DNA of 64,000 nt from Planctomycetota bacterium (GTDB taxonomy: Bacteria > Planctomycetota > UBA1135 > GCA-002686595), in contig JASLMK010000023.1 in NCBI GenBank assembly GCA_030746555.1, positions 1-64,000 of the forward strand. The letters run 5' to 3'. Position numbers and translations under genes: made by a program. The notes under the pieces were generated by a model that searched no databases, was not told the DNA's origin, and saw nothing but the letters and a program-made list of their open reading frames with translations. Shown here in pieces: positions 46,491 to 55,006 of this stretch; position 1 is the stretch's first letter, and each line of letters opens with the position of its first letter.

Positions 46491-47660
46491 TCAGCGATAG
46501 GCGGAGATGCCCGTCAGCTCGTGGCCGAGGGCGAGGGTGTGGATGTCGTGGGTCCCCTCGTAGGTGAAGACCGACTCCAGATTGCACATGTGGCGACCGG
46601 TCTGGTACTCGAGGCTGATGCCGTTCGCGCCGAGCATGTCGCGCACGGTGCGCGCCGTCTCCAGGGCCATCTCCACATTGTTGCGCTTGATCAGGGAGAC
46701 CTGCGCCGGGGTCATCTTGCCCGCCTGCTTCAGACGCCCGACCCGCAGGGCGGCGAGCTGGGCGAGGGTGATGCGGGTGGCCATGTGGGCGAACTTCTGC
46801 TGGGCGAGCTGGAAGCCAGCCAGGGGCCGGTCGAAGACGATGCGCTCCCGGCTGTACTGGAGCGCCTCGTCGAAACAGGCCAGCGCCGCGCCGATCGCTC
46901 CCCATGCGATGCCGTAGCGGGCCTGGGTCAGACAGCTCAGCGGCCCCTTCAGTCCGCGCGCGTCGGGGAGCATCGCATCCGCGGGCAACCGCACGCCCTC
47001 TAGCACGAGCTCCGAGGTGGTCGAGGCGCGCAGACTCCACTTGTGTTTCTGCTCGGGTGCGCTGAACCCGGGCGTCTGGGCGGGGACGAGGAACCCGCGG
47101 ATGGTGTCCTCGCAGCGCGCCCACACGAGAGCGAGGTGGCAGCAGGTGCCGTTGGTGATCCACATCTTGCGGCCGTCGAGCACCCACTCGTCTCCGTCGC
47201 GCACGGCGCGGGTCTGCATGCCGCCGGGGTTGGAGCCGTGGTCGGGCTCGGTCAAGCCGAAGCAGCCGATCGCCTCGCCGGCGGCCAGGCGCGGCAGCCA
47301 GTACTCCTTCTGTTCCTCGCTCCCGAAGGCGTGGATGGGCCACATGACCAGGGACCCCTGGACCGAACAGAACGATCGCAGCCCCGAGTCGCCGCGCTCC
47401 AGCTCCTGGCAGATCAGGCCGTAGGAGACGTCGTCGAGTCCCGCGCAACCGTAGCGTTCGGGGAGGCTGGGGCCGAAGACACCGAGCTCCGCCAACTCGC
47501 CGACCTGATCGAGGGGGAACTCCCCGGCCTCGAAGTGGTCGGCGATGCCCGGCAGGAAGCGCTCGGACACCCAGGCGCGGATCGCGTCGCGCACCATGCG
47601 TTGGTCCTCGGAGAGCTCTTCCTCGAGCTCCAGGAAATCGAGCGGACGGAAGGGTCCCAT
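46491..47660 (-). CDS. acyl-CoA dehydrogenase, glutaryl-CoA dehydrogenase-like
   Basis: 389 aa from ATG 47660. The acyl-CoA dehydrogenase fold is complete: N-terminal helices, IGCFGLTEPDHGSNPGGMQT, WVLDGRKMWITNGTCCHLAL, and the C-terminal helical domain with YSRERIVFDRPLAGFQLAQQ. The catalytic base sits in SVFTYEGTHDIHTLALG, the glutaryl-CoA dehydrogenase arrangement, and EPDHGSNPGGM also matches that subgroup. The expected reaction is FAD-dependent oxidation and decarboxylation of glutaryl-CoA in lysine/tryptophan breakdown. Other short-chain substrates are possible. Confidence 0.88.
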   Translation of the reverse strand: MGPFRPLDFLELEEELSEDQRMVRDAIRAWVSERFLPGIADHFEAGEFPLDQVGELAELGVFGPSLPERYGCAGLDDVSYGLICQELERGDSGLRSFCSVQGSLVMWPIHAFGSEEQKEYWLPRLAAGEAIGCFGLTEPDHGSNPGGMQTRAVRDGDEWVLDGRKMWITNGTCCHLALVWARCEDTIRGFLVPAQTPGFSAPEQKHKWSLRASTTSELVLEGVRLPADAMLPDARGLKGPLSCLTQARYGIAWGAIGAALACFDEALQYSRERIVFDRPLAGFQLAQQKFAHMATRITLAQLAALRVGRLKQAGKMTPAQVSLIKRNNVEMALETARTVRDMLGANGISLEYQTGRHMCNLESVFTYEGTHDIHTLALGHELTGISAYR

Positions 47661-47789
47661 GAGGAGATGGAGCGCTGTGGCCTGCGTATACTGCCTGGTG
47701 TGGTTCGCGGATGGGGTGAGCGGCCATTCTAGACGGCCTGGAGCCCGCGAGGAAGCTCCGCACACGCGCCCGGTGAACCCTGACGCCAC

Positions 47790-48917
47790 ATGCCGACCGT
47801 TCCCTGCCACCTCTGCGGCTACGACTCTCCCGACGCCGAGTGCGTCCACTGCGGCCACACCTCCGCCGAGCCCTCCCTGGCCGACCCGCGCCCCGGCATC
47901 CTGCTCGCCATCCTCGACGGCCTGCGCGCGGTGCCGACGGGCCTGTTCCTGCTGGCGAGGACGTCGGGGGTCAAGCGCTTCCTCGTCCCGCCGTTCGTCC
48001 TGACCCTGGCCCTGTTCGCCGTGCTGTTCTGGTGGGCCTGGGGTGGGCTGAGCGCCCTCCTCGACGCCGCGCACCTGCAGGATCTCTCGGCACTCGACCT
48101 CGAGGCAGGCTGGGTGCGCGACGCCGCCACCTGGCTCATCGAGAAGCAGGTCGTCGTGTGGACCGCGAAGCTCTCGGGCGGGTTGGTCTTCCTGCTGGCG
48201 TCCTCCCTGGTGGCCCTCTACACCTTCTCCGTCGCCTACGAGGCCCTGTCGGGGCCGTTCCTCGACGAGATCCAGGGTCGCCTGGAAGAGCGCTGGTTCG
48301 GGCGCAACCCGCGGAACACGATCCAGCGTCCCACCGAACTGGGGGTGAATCGCTGCATCGCCCTCAGCACGATCGTGGGAGCGGTCGCCGCCGCCGCCGT
48401 CGCGGCCTGGTGGACGCTCTCGGCCCCGGCCGCCTGGCTGGCCCTGCTCGCCGTGCCCCTCGTCGTCGCCGTCACCGTCGTCCTCGAGCGCGAGTACGGA
48501 GTCTGGCTGTGGTGGGTGGTGCGCGTCGAGGGCCACACCCTGTGGGTGAGCGTGAAGGCCTCGATCCTGGCTCTGCTCGTGCTCGTGATGTTCTTCTGGT
48601 TGAAGTTCGTGCCCGTCATCGGCTACGCCCTGTTCGTGGCCCTCGCCGGCTTCAGTACGGCGATCACCCTGCTCGACATCCCCTTCTCGCGCCGCCAGTG
48701 GCCCCTGGAGAAGCGCCTGCAATTCGTGGTGCACCAGTTCCTGCCGACGGTCGCCTACGGCGCCGTGGCCAGCCTGCTCTTCCTGATCCCCGTCCTCGGG
48801 CCGATCCTGATGGTCCCCGCCGCCTCGATCGGCGGCCAGTGGCTCGTCTGCAGGCTCGACAAGAGCTCCCTGCGTCCCAAGGACGTGCGCGTCGCCGCCC
48901 CGCCGCCGCAGGCCTGA
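47790..48917 (+). CDS. EI24/CysZ-like membrane protein with N-terminal zinc ribbon
   Basis: 375 aa. The N-terminus CHLCGYDSPDAECVHCGH is a compact four-Cys zinc ribbon. From residue ~40 it is an integral membrane protein with about six hydrophobic segments; AYEALSGPFLDEIQGRLEER after the second helix pair is the hallmark of the EI24/CysZ family. CysZ takes up sulfate in some bacteria, and homologues elsewhere are unassigned. The zinc ribbon is an unusual addition that could sense a metal or bind a partner. It precedes metG by 80 bp on the same strand. Confidence 0.8.
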   Translation: MPTVPCHLCGYDSPDAECVHCGHTSAEPSLADPRPGILLAILDGLRAVPTGLFLLARTSGVKRFLVPPFVLTLALFAVLFWWAWGGLSALLDAAHLQDLSALDLEAGWVRDAATWLIEKQVVVWTAKLSGGLVFLLASSLVALYTFSVAYEALSGPFLDEIQGRLEERWFGRNPRNTIQRPTELGVNRCIALSTIVGAVAAAAVAAWWTLSAPAAWLALLAVPLVVAVTVVLEREYGVWLWWVVRVEGHTLWVSVKASILALLVLVMFFWLKFVPVIGYALFVALAGFSTAITLLDIPFSRRQWPLEKRLQFVVHQFLPTVAYGAVASLLFLIPVLGPILMVPAASIGGQWLVCRLDKSSLRPKDVRVAAPPPQA

Positions 48918-48997
48918 ACAGGGCCTACAGATCCGCCGCCTTCCGGCGCGTCCCGCCCCGTGCCGACCTTAGGATGCCCGCCAGAGGAGTCCGAACC

Positions 48998-50710
48998 GTG
49001 CCCAGAACCCTCGTCACCAGTGCACTGCCCTACGCGAACGGCCCGATCCACTTCGGCCACGTCGCCGGAGCCTATCTGCCGGCCGACGTCTACGTTCGCA
49101 CCCTGCGCCAGCAGGGCGAGGAGGTGTGCTACGTCTGCGGGGGAGACGAGTACGGCGTCGCCATCACGATCGGTGCCGAGCGCGAGGGCGTGCCCTACGC
49201 CGAGCACGTAGCTCGTTGGCGCGCGGTCATCAAGGAGACCTTCGACCGCTTCGGGATCGAGTTCGACGTCTGGTCGGGGACGAGCATCTGCCCTCACCAC
49301 GAGCGCACCAGTCAGGAGTTCTTCCGCCGCCTCGACGCCAACGGCTTCCTGTTCAAGGAGACCACCGAGCAGCTCTACTGTCCGCGCGACGAGATGTTCC
49401 TCGCGGACCGCTTCGTCGTCGGTACCTGTCCCCACTGCGGACACGAGGGCGCCAGGGGTGACGAGTGCCCCGCGTGCGCGACCTGGCTCGACGCCCAGGA
49501 GCTGCAGCACCCCTCGTGCAAGGTGTGCGGCACCGAGCCGGAGCAGCGGGCGACCACGCACTGGTACCTCGACCTCCCCAAGCTACGGGACGAGTACATC
49601 GGGGAGTGGTTCGAGCGCGGCGACTGGAAGCCGAACGTGAAGGCGTTCATCAGCCGCATGCTCGCCGATCTTCAGCCGCGGCCGATCACGCGCGACATGA
49701 AGTGGGGTGTGCCGCTCCCCGCGGACCTGGCGGGCGAGGAGACTGGGAAGGTGCTCTACGTCTGGTTCGACGCTCCGATCGGCTACGTCTCGATGACCGA
49801 GGAGTGGGGAGACGCCGTCGGGCGCCCGAACGCGGTGGACGAGTTCTGGCGCAGCGAGGACTCGCGCCTGGTGCACTTCATCGGCAAGGACAACATCCCC
49901 TTCCACGCCCTCGTGTTCCCCTCGATGCTCTACGGCGTGAAGGACGGCTTCCAGCTGCCATCCGCTGTCGCCGCCAACGAGTTCTACAACCTTCAGGGCA
50001 GCAAGTTCTCGACCTCCTCGGGACACACGATCGACATGGAGCGCTTCTTCGCGCGCCATGACGCAGAGGCCGCCCGCTTCCACCTGATCGCCAGTGCGCC
50101 GGAGACCGCGGACAGCGAGTGGCGCTGGGAAGACTACCAGCGCACGGTCAACTCCTCGCTAGCGGACACGATCGGGAACCTCGTCACGCGCGTCCTGCGA
50201 TTCGTGGACAAGCACTTCGAGAGTCGCATCCCGGCCCTGGATCCGGCCCACCGCGCCGAGTTGGACCGCGTGATCCTCGAGGAGTGCGGTGCGTTCGCGG
50301 ATCCGGCGATCCACATTCGAGAGTTCCGCATGCGCAGGGGCGCGGAGCAGCTCCTGGCCAACGCGGCGGTCGCCAACGTGTTCGTCGACCGCATGGCTCC
50401 CTGGAAGGCGAACAAGACCGACCCGCTCCTGGCTGCTTCCATCCTGAATACCTCTTGCGAGTGGATCGCCTGGCTGGCGCGCTGGATGGTCCCGTTCATG
50501 CCGGGCAAGGCCCAGGCCATCTGGGAGATGCTCGGCGGGGAGGGACGGGTGGCCGAGTCGGGCTCGCCGGGGACGCCGGCGGCGGATACCTGGCGCGGTC
50601 TGCGAACCGGTCAAGGCCTCGGAGAGGTCTGCGCCCTGTTCGGCAAGCTCGATGACGCGATCGTCACCGAGGAGCTCGAGTTCCTGGCTGGGGAACGCAG
50701 CGGGGCCTAG
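48998..50710 (+). CDS. metG: methionyl-tRNA synthetase
   Basis: 570 aa from GTG 48998, selected because AGAGGAG lies 7 nt upstream; ATG 48974 would add 8 residues. It charges tRNA-Met in the cytosol. The class I signature is HFGH (18-21) and the KMSKS loop is KFSTS (Lys336). A four-CxxC-like zinc knuckle lies at about 125-190 (LYCPRDE, CPHCGH, CPACATW, CKVCGTEP), the double-knuckle form. The anticodon-binding helical domain ends the protein, and the C-terminal EMAP-type dimerisation domain of E. coli MetG is absent. Confidence 0.96.
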   Translation: MPRTLVTSALPYANGPIHFGHVAGAYLPADVYVRTLRQQGEEVCYVCGGDEYGVAITIGAEREGVPYAEHVARWRAVIKETFDRFGIEFDVWSGTSICPHHERTSQEFFRRLDANGFLFKETTEQLYCPRDEMFLADRFVVGTCPHCGHEGARGDECPACATWLDAQELQHPSCKVCGTEPEQRATTHWYLDLPKLRDEYIGEWFERGDWKPNVKAFISRMLADLQPRPITRDMKWGVPLPADLAGEETGKVLYVWFDAPIGYVSMTEEWGDAVGRPNAVDEFWRSEDSRLVHFIGKDNIPFHALVFPSMLYGVKDGFQLPSAVAANEFYNLQGSKFSTSSGHTIDMERFFARHDAEAARFHLIASAPETADSEWRWEDYQRTVNSSLADTIGNLVTRVLRFVDKHFESRIPALDPAHRAELDRVILEECGAFADPAIHIREFRMRRGAEQLLANAAVANVFVDRMAPWKANKTDPLLAASILNTSCEWIAWLARWMVPFMPGKAQAIWEMLGGEGRVAESGSPGTPAADTWRGLRTGQGLGEVCALFGKLDDAIVTEELEFLAGERSGA

Positions 50711-50827
50711 CGCCGAGTCCGCTACGGGTCCAACGAAGCACGCGGGCCAACTCGACTGCCCGTCTCTCCGGCCTCGTGCGGCCGATCCCCTATGGTGTCC
50801 GTCGCGCCGCTCGCGACCCAACGAGAA

Positions 50828-50861
50828 GGACGGCCGCCCGACCAGCGCCGGGCGACCGTCC
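50828..50861. terminator. bidirectional hairpin between metG and HU
   Basis: A 13-bp stem (50828-50840 GGACGGCCGCCCG against 50849-50861) with one mismatch and an 8-nt loop lies in the gap between convergent genes. It is well placed to stop transcription from both sides. Confidence 0.55.
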
Positions 50862-50882
50862 GTGAACTCCCGTGGCTAGGGA

Positions 50883-51152
50883 TCAGACCGATTCCTTGAG
50901 GGCCTTCCCGACTCGGAAGCCGACCCTCCTTCCGGCTGCGATCTTGATGGGTTCGCCTGTCTGCGGGTTGCGTCCGACGCGCTCCTTGCGAGCCTTCACC
51001 TCGAAGGTGCCGAACCCGCTCAGGGTGACGCTCTGGTCTCGCTGGAGACCGTCCCGGATCCCGGCCAGGACCGTATCGACCAGGCGCGCGGCCTGGAGCC
51101 GAGACGTCTGCAACTCGCCCGCCACGTACGCAACCAGGTGGCTCTTGTTCAC
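50883..51152 (-). CDS. HU-family DNA-binding protein
   Basis: 89 aa, standard size. N-terminal helical half (MNKSHLVAYVAGELQTSRLQ), then the diagnostic GFGTFEVKARKERVGRNPQT leading into the DNA-binding beta-arm with the Asn-Pro that intercalates, and AAGRRVGFRVGKALKE at the end. It dimerises and bends DNA in the nucleoid. It sits 24 bp downstream of the Lys-rich chromatin-like gene on the same strand, so the two may be co-transcribed. Confidence 0.95.
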   Translation of the reverse strand: MNKSHLVAYVAGELQTSRLQAARLVDTVLAGIRDGLQRDQSVTLSGFGTFEVKARKERVGRNPQTGEPIKIAAGRRVGFRVGKALKESV

Positions 51153-51176
51153 GGCAAGCCCTCGGTTCAGCAGGGC

Positions 51177-51545
51177 CTAGCGGCGGCGCGCCGTCTTCTT
51201 CTTGGCCTTCTTCTTGGCCTTCTTCTTGGCCTTCTTCTTGGTCTTCTTCTTGGCCTTCTTCTTGGTCGCCTTCTTCTTGGCCTTCTTCTTGGCCTTCTTC
51301 TTGGTGGCCTTCTTCTTGGCCTTCTTCTTGGCCTTCTTCTTGGCCTTCTTCTTGGTGGCCTTCTTCTTGGCCCTCTTCTTGGTGGCCTTCTTCTTGGCCT
51401 TCTTCTTGGTCACCTTCTTCTTGGCCTTCTTCTTGGCCTTCTTCTTGGTCGTCCGCTTGGCGGCTTTCTTCTTGGTCTTGCGCTTCGCGGCCTTCTTGCG
51501 GGTGGTCTTCCGCTTGGCGGCCTTGCGCTTGGCTTTCTTGGCCAT
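51177..51545 (-). CDS. histone H1-like Lys/Ala repeat protein
   Basis: 122 aa from the ATG at 51545 (MAKKAKRKAAKRKTTRKK), with GAGGAG upstream. The whole chain is a near-regular array of 4-residue units (KKKA, KKAT, KKAK and variants) with Arg only at the two ends, like the C-terminal tail of histone H1 and the Hc1/AlgP-type bacterial proteins. It should be extended or helical and coat DNA through charge. The DNA is correspondingly repetitive (12-bp period), so the copy number of units is likely to vary between strains. The location beside HU supports a nucleoid role. Confidence 0.88.
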   Translation of the reverse strand: MAKKAKRKAAKRKTTRKKAAKRKTKKKAAKRTTKKKAKKKAKKKVTKKKAKKKATKKRAKKKATKKKAKKKAKKKAKKKATKKKAKKKAKKKATKKKAKKKTKKKAKKKAKKKAKKKTARRR

Positions 51546-52267
51546 CAGGAACTGTCTCCTCGATGTGTTTTCCGATCGGATGCGCCCCACGGGCGCAGAT
51601 TCCACGACATCAAGCGGTCGAATCGGTAGCGCCGGGGGAGTGCTTGCCCCGCTTCCACCGAGTTTTCGCCGCGTCCAGCACCCTCTGAGGGCACGGGGGC
51701 GATGTTCTGCCTCGGTTCATCGCGAGTGAGGCGCTCTCCGCCTCGTGGCGCGCACCCGGCCCCATTCTGGCGGATGCCCCCCCCACGAGACGGGCGGAGA
51801 GAGCCTCACCGCCTGGCCGACACCTCCTCTAAGCCATGCACAGAACGCTGCTTACGTTTGGCCTACAGACGGGCCGCACGCACCGGAGAGGTCGCGGGCA
51901 CCATCGAGGCGGCACCGGGACTGGCGGGATCCGCACCGTCGTGGGCACCCCTCGCCCCCCTACTCGGTAGCGACGGCTCGGGGCGTCACCGGGAGCAGCA
52001 CCATCATTCCCGTTTGCAGGATCATGCCCGCTTGCAAGGTCCTCTCGAACGCAACGGGAGCGCGTGTTTTTCCGACGATGTCCCCTCGCCTGGAACGAAA
52101 ACGCCACGGTTCGTTCGTGCGCGGGACCGGTCCGCCGGATACGAGGAAGGTCGGAGTGGTGGCGCGCGCACCCGTCCACAGCTTCTCAACAACGCGACCC
52201 GGGCCAGCAGCCCATCACCGCCCAGGGAACGGCAAGCCGGGTCCGCACGCGCGGACGACGCTTCCGC
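51546..52267. other. 722-bp gene-free stretch between the H1-like gene and rpmB
   Basis: No ORF here has protein-like composition on either strand, and base composition is less GC-rich than the surroundings in places (51550-51730, 52000-52080). I looked for tmRNA, SRP RNA and RNase P RNA signatures and found none. A short direct repeat (CCCGTTTGCAGG near 52008 and CCCGCTTGCAAGG near 52028) is present. It must contain the promoter of the H1-like gene and could hold a structured RNA that I cannot identify. Confidence 0.5.
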
Positions 52268-52519
52268 CTAGCGAACGATCTGCGCCTGGGCGACGGGCTT
52301 TTGGATCACGCCGCTCTTGAGGCAGCGGGTGCAGACCTTGACACGCCGGGTCTGGCCGTCAACCAGGGCGCGGACGCGCTGGATGTTGGGCTTGAACTTG
52401 CGCTTGCTCCGGCCCGTGATGTTGAGGCCGACGCCACCCTTCTTCTTGGGCAGCCCGCGCCGGGCGATCGAACCACCCGAAACCGTTCCCTTGCCGCAGT
52501 AATCGCAGACCCGTGCCAT
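52268..52519 (-). CDS. rpmB: 50S ribosomal protein L28
   Basis: 83 aa. It carries two CxxC pairs (Cys5/Cys8 and Cys63/Cys66), the zinc-binding form of L28. The conserved body is RRGLPKKKGGVGLNITGRSK, RKFKPNIQRVRALVDG and VKVCTRCLKSG. It is part of the large subunit. It stands apart from the usual rpmB-rpmG pair. Confidence 0.95.
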   Translation of the reverse strand: MARVCDYCGKGTVSGGSIARRGLPKKKGGVGLNITGRSKRKFKPNIQRVRALVDGQTRRVKVCTRCLKSGVIQKPVAQAQIVR

Positions 52520-52673
52520 ATCGCTTCGCCCCGTACTGGAATCGCTCCGAGGACCCTCCGCGGGGCTGCGGCCGTGGGTCGGCCGAGCACCTCCCGCGAG
52601 GATCGGGCGAAGAATCTAGCGCGCCGGCGAGGCCGGCGCAAGGCCGGGACCCACGGGAAAGGCCTTCTGGGGC

Positions 52674-53180
52674 CTAGAAGAGGTCGTCGAGGGCCTTGGC
52701 GGCGCTGGAGGTGAAGTCCTCGGCCAGCCCCTCTCGGCCGTCACCGCCCGCCGGGCGTGAGGCGATCTCCCTCAAGAGGGCCTCGAGGTGCCCGCATCGC
52801 TCTCGGGCGTAGTAGCGCACGAGCCCCAGGTTCGAGCGCTCGTCGAACACGACCGTGAACAGGGCCCGGCCCCCGACGTGCTCGATCTGGACGCTCTCGC
52901 GCGCGCCCTGGTGGAACAGGGAGCTGAAGCTCTCCTCCCCCAGCAGGCGAGCCATCTCCCGCGTGGCCGCGAAGGACGCCGCCGCCAGGGCGGCCACGGA
53001 TTCTGGTGAGTGGGCCACGGACTCGCCGCGGCGCGTCACGAGGTGGCCGCTCTCGTCGATGAGCATCGCGCAACGCGCGCCGGAGGTCTCGAGGAACCCG
53101 TCCAGCTCGTGGTCGATGCGATCCACGTCGTCGGCGTAGAAGACCAGTCTGTCCGCTCGGAGTTGATCGTCTGAGACCAT
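52674..53180 (-). CDS. roadblock/LC7-domain protein (MglB-like), last gene of the GTPase operon
   Basis: 168 aa from ATG 53180, 11 bp after the GTPase stop. Residues ~20-125 have the roadblock/LC7 pattern: an N-terminal helix, LETSGARCAMLIDESGHLVT, a central helix AALAAASFAATREMARLLGE, and SVQIEHVGGRALFTVVFDER followed by the closing helix. A 40-residue acidic tail ends DDLF. In Myxococcus, MglB is the GTPase-activating partner of MglA and is a dimer of this fold. The same role is the natural guess here, directly downstream of the MglA-like gene. Confidence 0.85.
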   Translation of the reverse strand: MVSDDQLRADRLVFYADDVDRIDHELDGFLETSGARCAMLIDESGHLVTRRGESVAHSPESVAALAAASFAATREMARLLGEESFSSLFHQGARESVQIEHVGGRALFTVVFDERSNLGLVRYYARERCGHLEALLREIASRPAGGDGREGLAEDFTSSAAKALDDLF

Positions 53181-53191
53181 CGCGGGGTGTC

Positions 53192-54502
53192 CTACTGCAA
53201 GAAGGAGAGAGCCAGGCTGCCGAGGACAGCACCGAGGCCGACCGAGACGATGACGATCACGCCGGTCACCAGTGCGCTCTGGTGCCCAGGGCTCACGACC
53301 GGGGTCGGACGAGCAGCGCTCCGGCGAGCGGCGGCCTCGTCGGCGACTCCGAGCGGGTGCACGACGGCCCGAGGCGGCGGCGGAGCGACGAGATCGTGGT
53401 CGGGTTCCATCAGGGTGCGCGTGTCGGCGACCACGGGAGTGGCGGCGGCGGTGTGCGCGGCGTCGAGGCCCGGCTGCGGCGGTGGAGTCGCCGCCTGCGG
53501 AACGGAAGGGGTCGGCACGGAGGCGAGAGTGAGCGGCGCGGGGGGGGCGCAGGCCGGCGGCTGCGGCGCAGCCGGCGCCGGCTGCGACGGTTGCTCGGGC
53601 TCGGCGGCGCTCAGGCGGATCGAGGATCGCGCCGGCTGCGTAGTCGGCACGGGATGGGGCGCGGGGGCGGGAGGCGGGGCCTGCTGGGCAGCAGCGGGCG
53701 AGACAGGAAGCGGGATGGACGCCGGCTCCGTGGCCCGCGGATCGTCCTCGGCGGGCGCGGGCGCGGGCGCCGTCGACGAGGCTTCGGCCGCCACGGGTGC
53801 CACGGGGGGCATCGCGGCGCCGGCGGGTGCCTGAGCAACCGCCGGTGCGACAGGGGCCGCCGCGGGCTGCGGGCTCGGCGCGGGAGCGACCGGCGCTCGG
53901 TCGGCGTTGGTCGACTGCTGCTGGCTGTGGATGCTCTCGAGGACCGCGGCCGCCAGGGCCTTGAGGGTCGGGAACACGCCCTGCCCGGTGTGCGCCGTCG
54001 CCTCGAAGCTCCGCAGGCCGCGCGGGTTGAGCTCCCGCTCGAGCGACTCGATCGGCAAGGCGTCGGTCAGATCGCGCTTGTTGTACTGGATGACCATCGG
54101 CAGGTCGGCGAGCGAGCGCCCGTACTCGGCCATGTTCGCTTCGAGGTTGCGCAGGGACTCGAGGTTCTCCTCCACCATCGAGGCGGACGAGTCGGCGACG
54201 AAGATCACGCCGTCCACCCCCTGCAACACGAGCTTGCGCGTCGAGTTGTAGTAGACCTGCCCGGGCACGGTGTAGATCTGGAAGCAGGTCTTCATCCCCG
54301 CCACGGTGCCGAGGTCGAGGGGCATGAAGTCGAAGAAGAGCGTGCGGTCGCCGTCGGTGCTGATGCTGGTCAGCTCGCCACGGTTCTCCTGGGGTGCACG
54401 CTGGTGAACGACCTCGAGGTTGGTCGTCTTCCCGGACATCCCGGGGCCGTAGTAGACGACTTTCGCGTTCACCTGCTTCTGAGCGAAGTTGATCTGGACC
54501 AT
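53192..54502 (-). CDS. MglA-type Ras-like GTPase with Pro/Ala linker and C-terminal membrane anchor
   Basis: 436 aa; MglA itself is about 195. Residues 1-195 are a complete small GTPase: P-loop GPGMSGKTTN (19-28), switch I region with STDGDRTLFFDFMP, G3 TVPGQVYYNSTRK (Gly-Gln in place of the Ras Asp-x-x-Gly), FVADSSA, and G4 NKRD (141-144). Then comes a roughly 210-residue linker almost entirely of Pro, Ala, Gln, Thr and Val, and finally one hydrophobic helix (ALVTGVIVIVSVGLGAVLGS) at the extreme C-terminus. The enzyme domain should therefore hang from the membrane on a long tether. ATG 54502 directly abuts the stop of the upstream roadblock gene. Known MglA proteins are soluble, so this is an unusual form. 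Confidence 0.92.
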   Translation of the reverse strand: MVQINFAQKQVNAKVVYYGPGMSGKTTNLEVVHQRAPQENRGELTSISTDGDRTLFFDFMPLDLGTVAGMKTCFQIYTVPGQVYYNSTRKLVLQGVDGVIFVADSSASMVEENLESLRNLEANMAEYGRSLADLPMVIQYNKRDLTDALPIESLERELNPRGLRSFEATAHTGQGVFPTLKALAAAVLESIHSQQQSTNADRAPVAPAPSPQPAAAPVAPAVAQAPAGAAMPPVAPVAAEASSTAPAPAPAEDDPRATEPASIPLPVSPAAAQQAPPPAPAPHPVPTTQPARSSIRLSAAEPEQPSQPAPAAPQPPACAPPAPLTLASVPTPSVPQAATPPPQPGLDAAHTAAATPVVADTRTLMEPDHDLVAPPPPRAVVHPLGVADEAAARRSAARPTPVVSPGHQSALVTGVIVIVSVGLGAVLGSLALSFLQ

Positions 54503-55006
54503 CTAGCTGTTCCTGCTTGATTCGGGGACCGAGTCGCCCGTCCTGTCGAGCCAGCCCGTCCCTCCAGGAGGCGACGGGCACGCCCCCGGGAACGCTTCCC
54601 GAGGTGTTCTGAGCCCCGCGGCGGCGGGCGGGTCGTCGGGCGCCGAGTCCGCCGGTCGGCGACGATGGCGGGCCAGCCGGGCAGCCGCGGCCTCCATGGG
54701 CAGGCGCAGCTCCCGTGGGGCGGCGCCACGCTCGAGCACGACCGCGAGGATGGCATGGTGGGCTGCGAGCAGGATCAACCCGCCGCGCTGGGCGCGCATC
54801 ACGGCGCGGGAGGGCACGCCCCAGGCGAGGGGATCCAAGTCGCGCTCGATGCCCTGCATCCAGCCCGCCGCAAGCGCGGCCACCGAGGCCGCGAGCGCCT
54901 CGTCCACCCCCGGTTGCGCCGCCGCGATCAGCACGCCGTCGGGAGCCACGAGCAGGGCGTGGCGCACGCCAGGCTCGCGAGTCAGGGCATCGAGGACCTC
55001 GTTCAT
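54503..55006 (-). CDS. second roadblock/LC7-like protein
   Basis: 167 aa. ATG 55006 overlaps the stop of the TPR gene (ATGA) and its own stop abuts the GTPase start. Residues 1-110 fit the roadblock fold: VLDALTREPGVRHALLVAPD, GVDEALAASVAALAAGW (central helix), SRAVMRAQRGGLILLAAHHA and ILAVVLERGAAPRELRLPME. A basic then Pro-rich tail follows. It is more divergent from MglB than the 52674-53180 protein. Two different roadblock proteins flanking one GTPase suggests a heteromeric regulator. Confidence 0.75.
   Translation of the reverse strand: MNEVLDALTREPGVRHALLVAPDGVLIAAAQPGVDEALAASVAALAAGWMQGIERDLDPLAWGVPSRAVMRAQRGGLILLAAHHAILAVVLERGAAPRELRLPMEAAAARLARHRRRPADSAPDDPPAAAGLRTPREAFPGACPSPPGGTGWLDRTGDSVPESSRNS

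Noticed and set aside
51177-51545. CRISPR-like array from regularly spaced short repeats
   Set aside because: The period is 12 bp with no spacers and lies in a coding frame; it is a codon-level repeat. No CRISPR array or cas gene occurs in the window.
51138-51629. Leu/Phe-rich plus-strand frames opposite the Lys-rich gene, resembling repeated membrane helices
   Set aside because: They are the complement of the KKKA codon repeats. The minus-strand reading has the ribosome-binding site and the recognised H1-like composition.
51960-52040. Possible 21-codon minus-strand ORF (MILQTGMMVLLPVTPRAVAT...)
   Set aside because: A short ORF of this size is expected by chance and there is no convincing ribosome-binding site.
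52080-52180. GAGGAAGGTC resembling the RNase P RNA 5' consensus
   Set aside because: The other universally conserved RNase P RNA elements are not found at the right distances.
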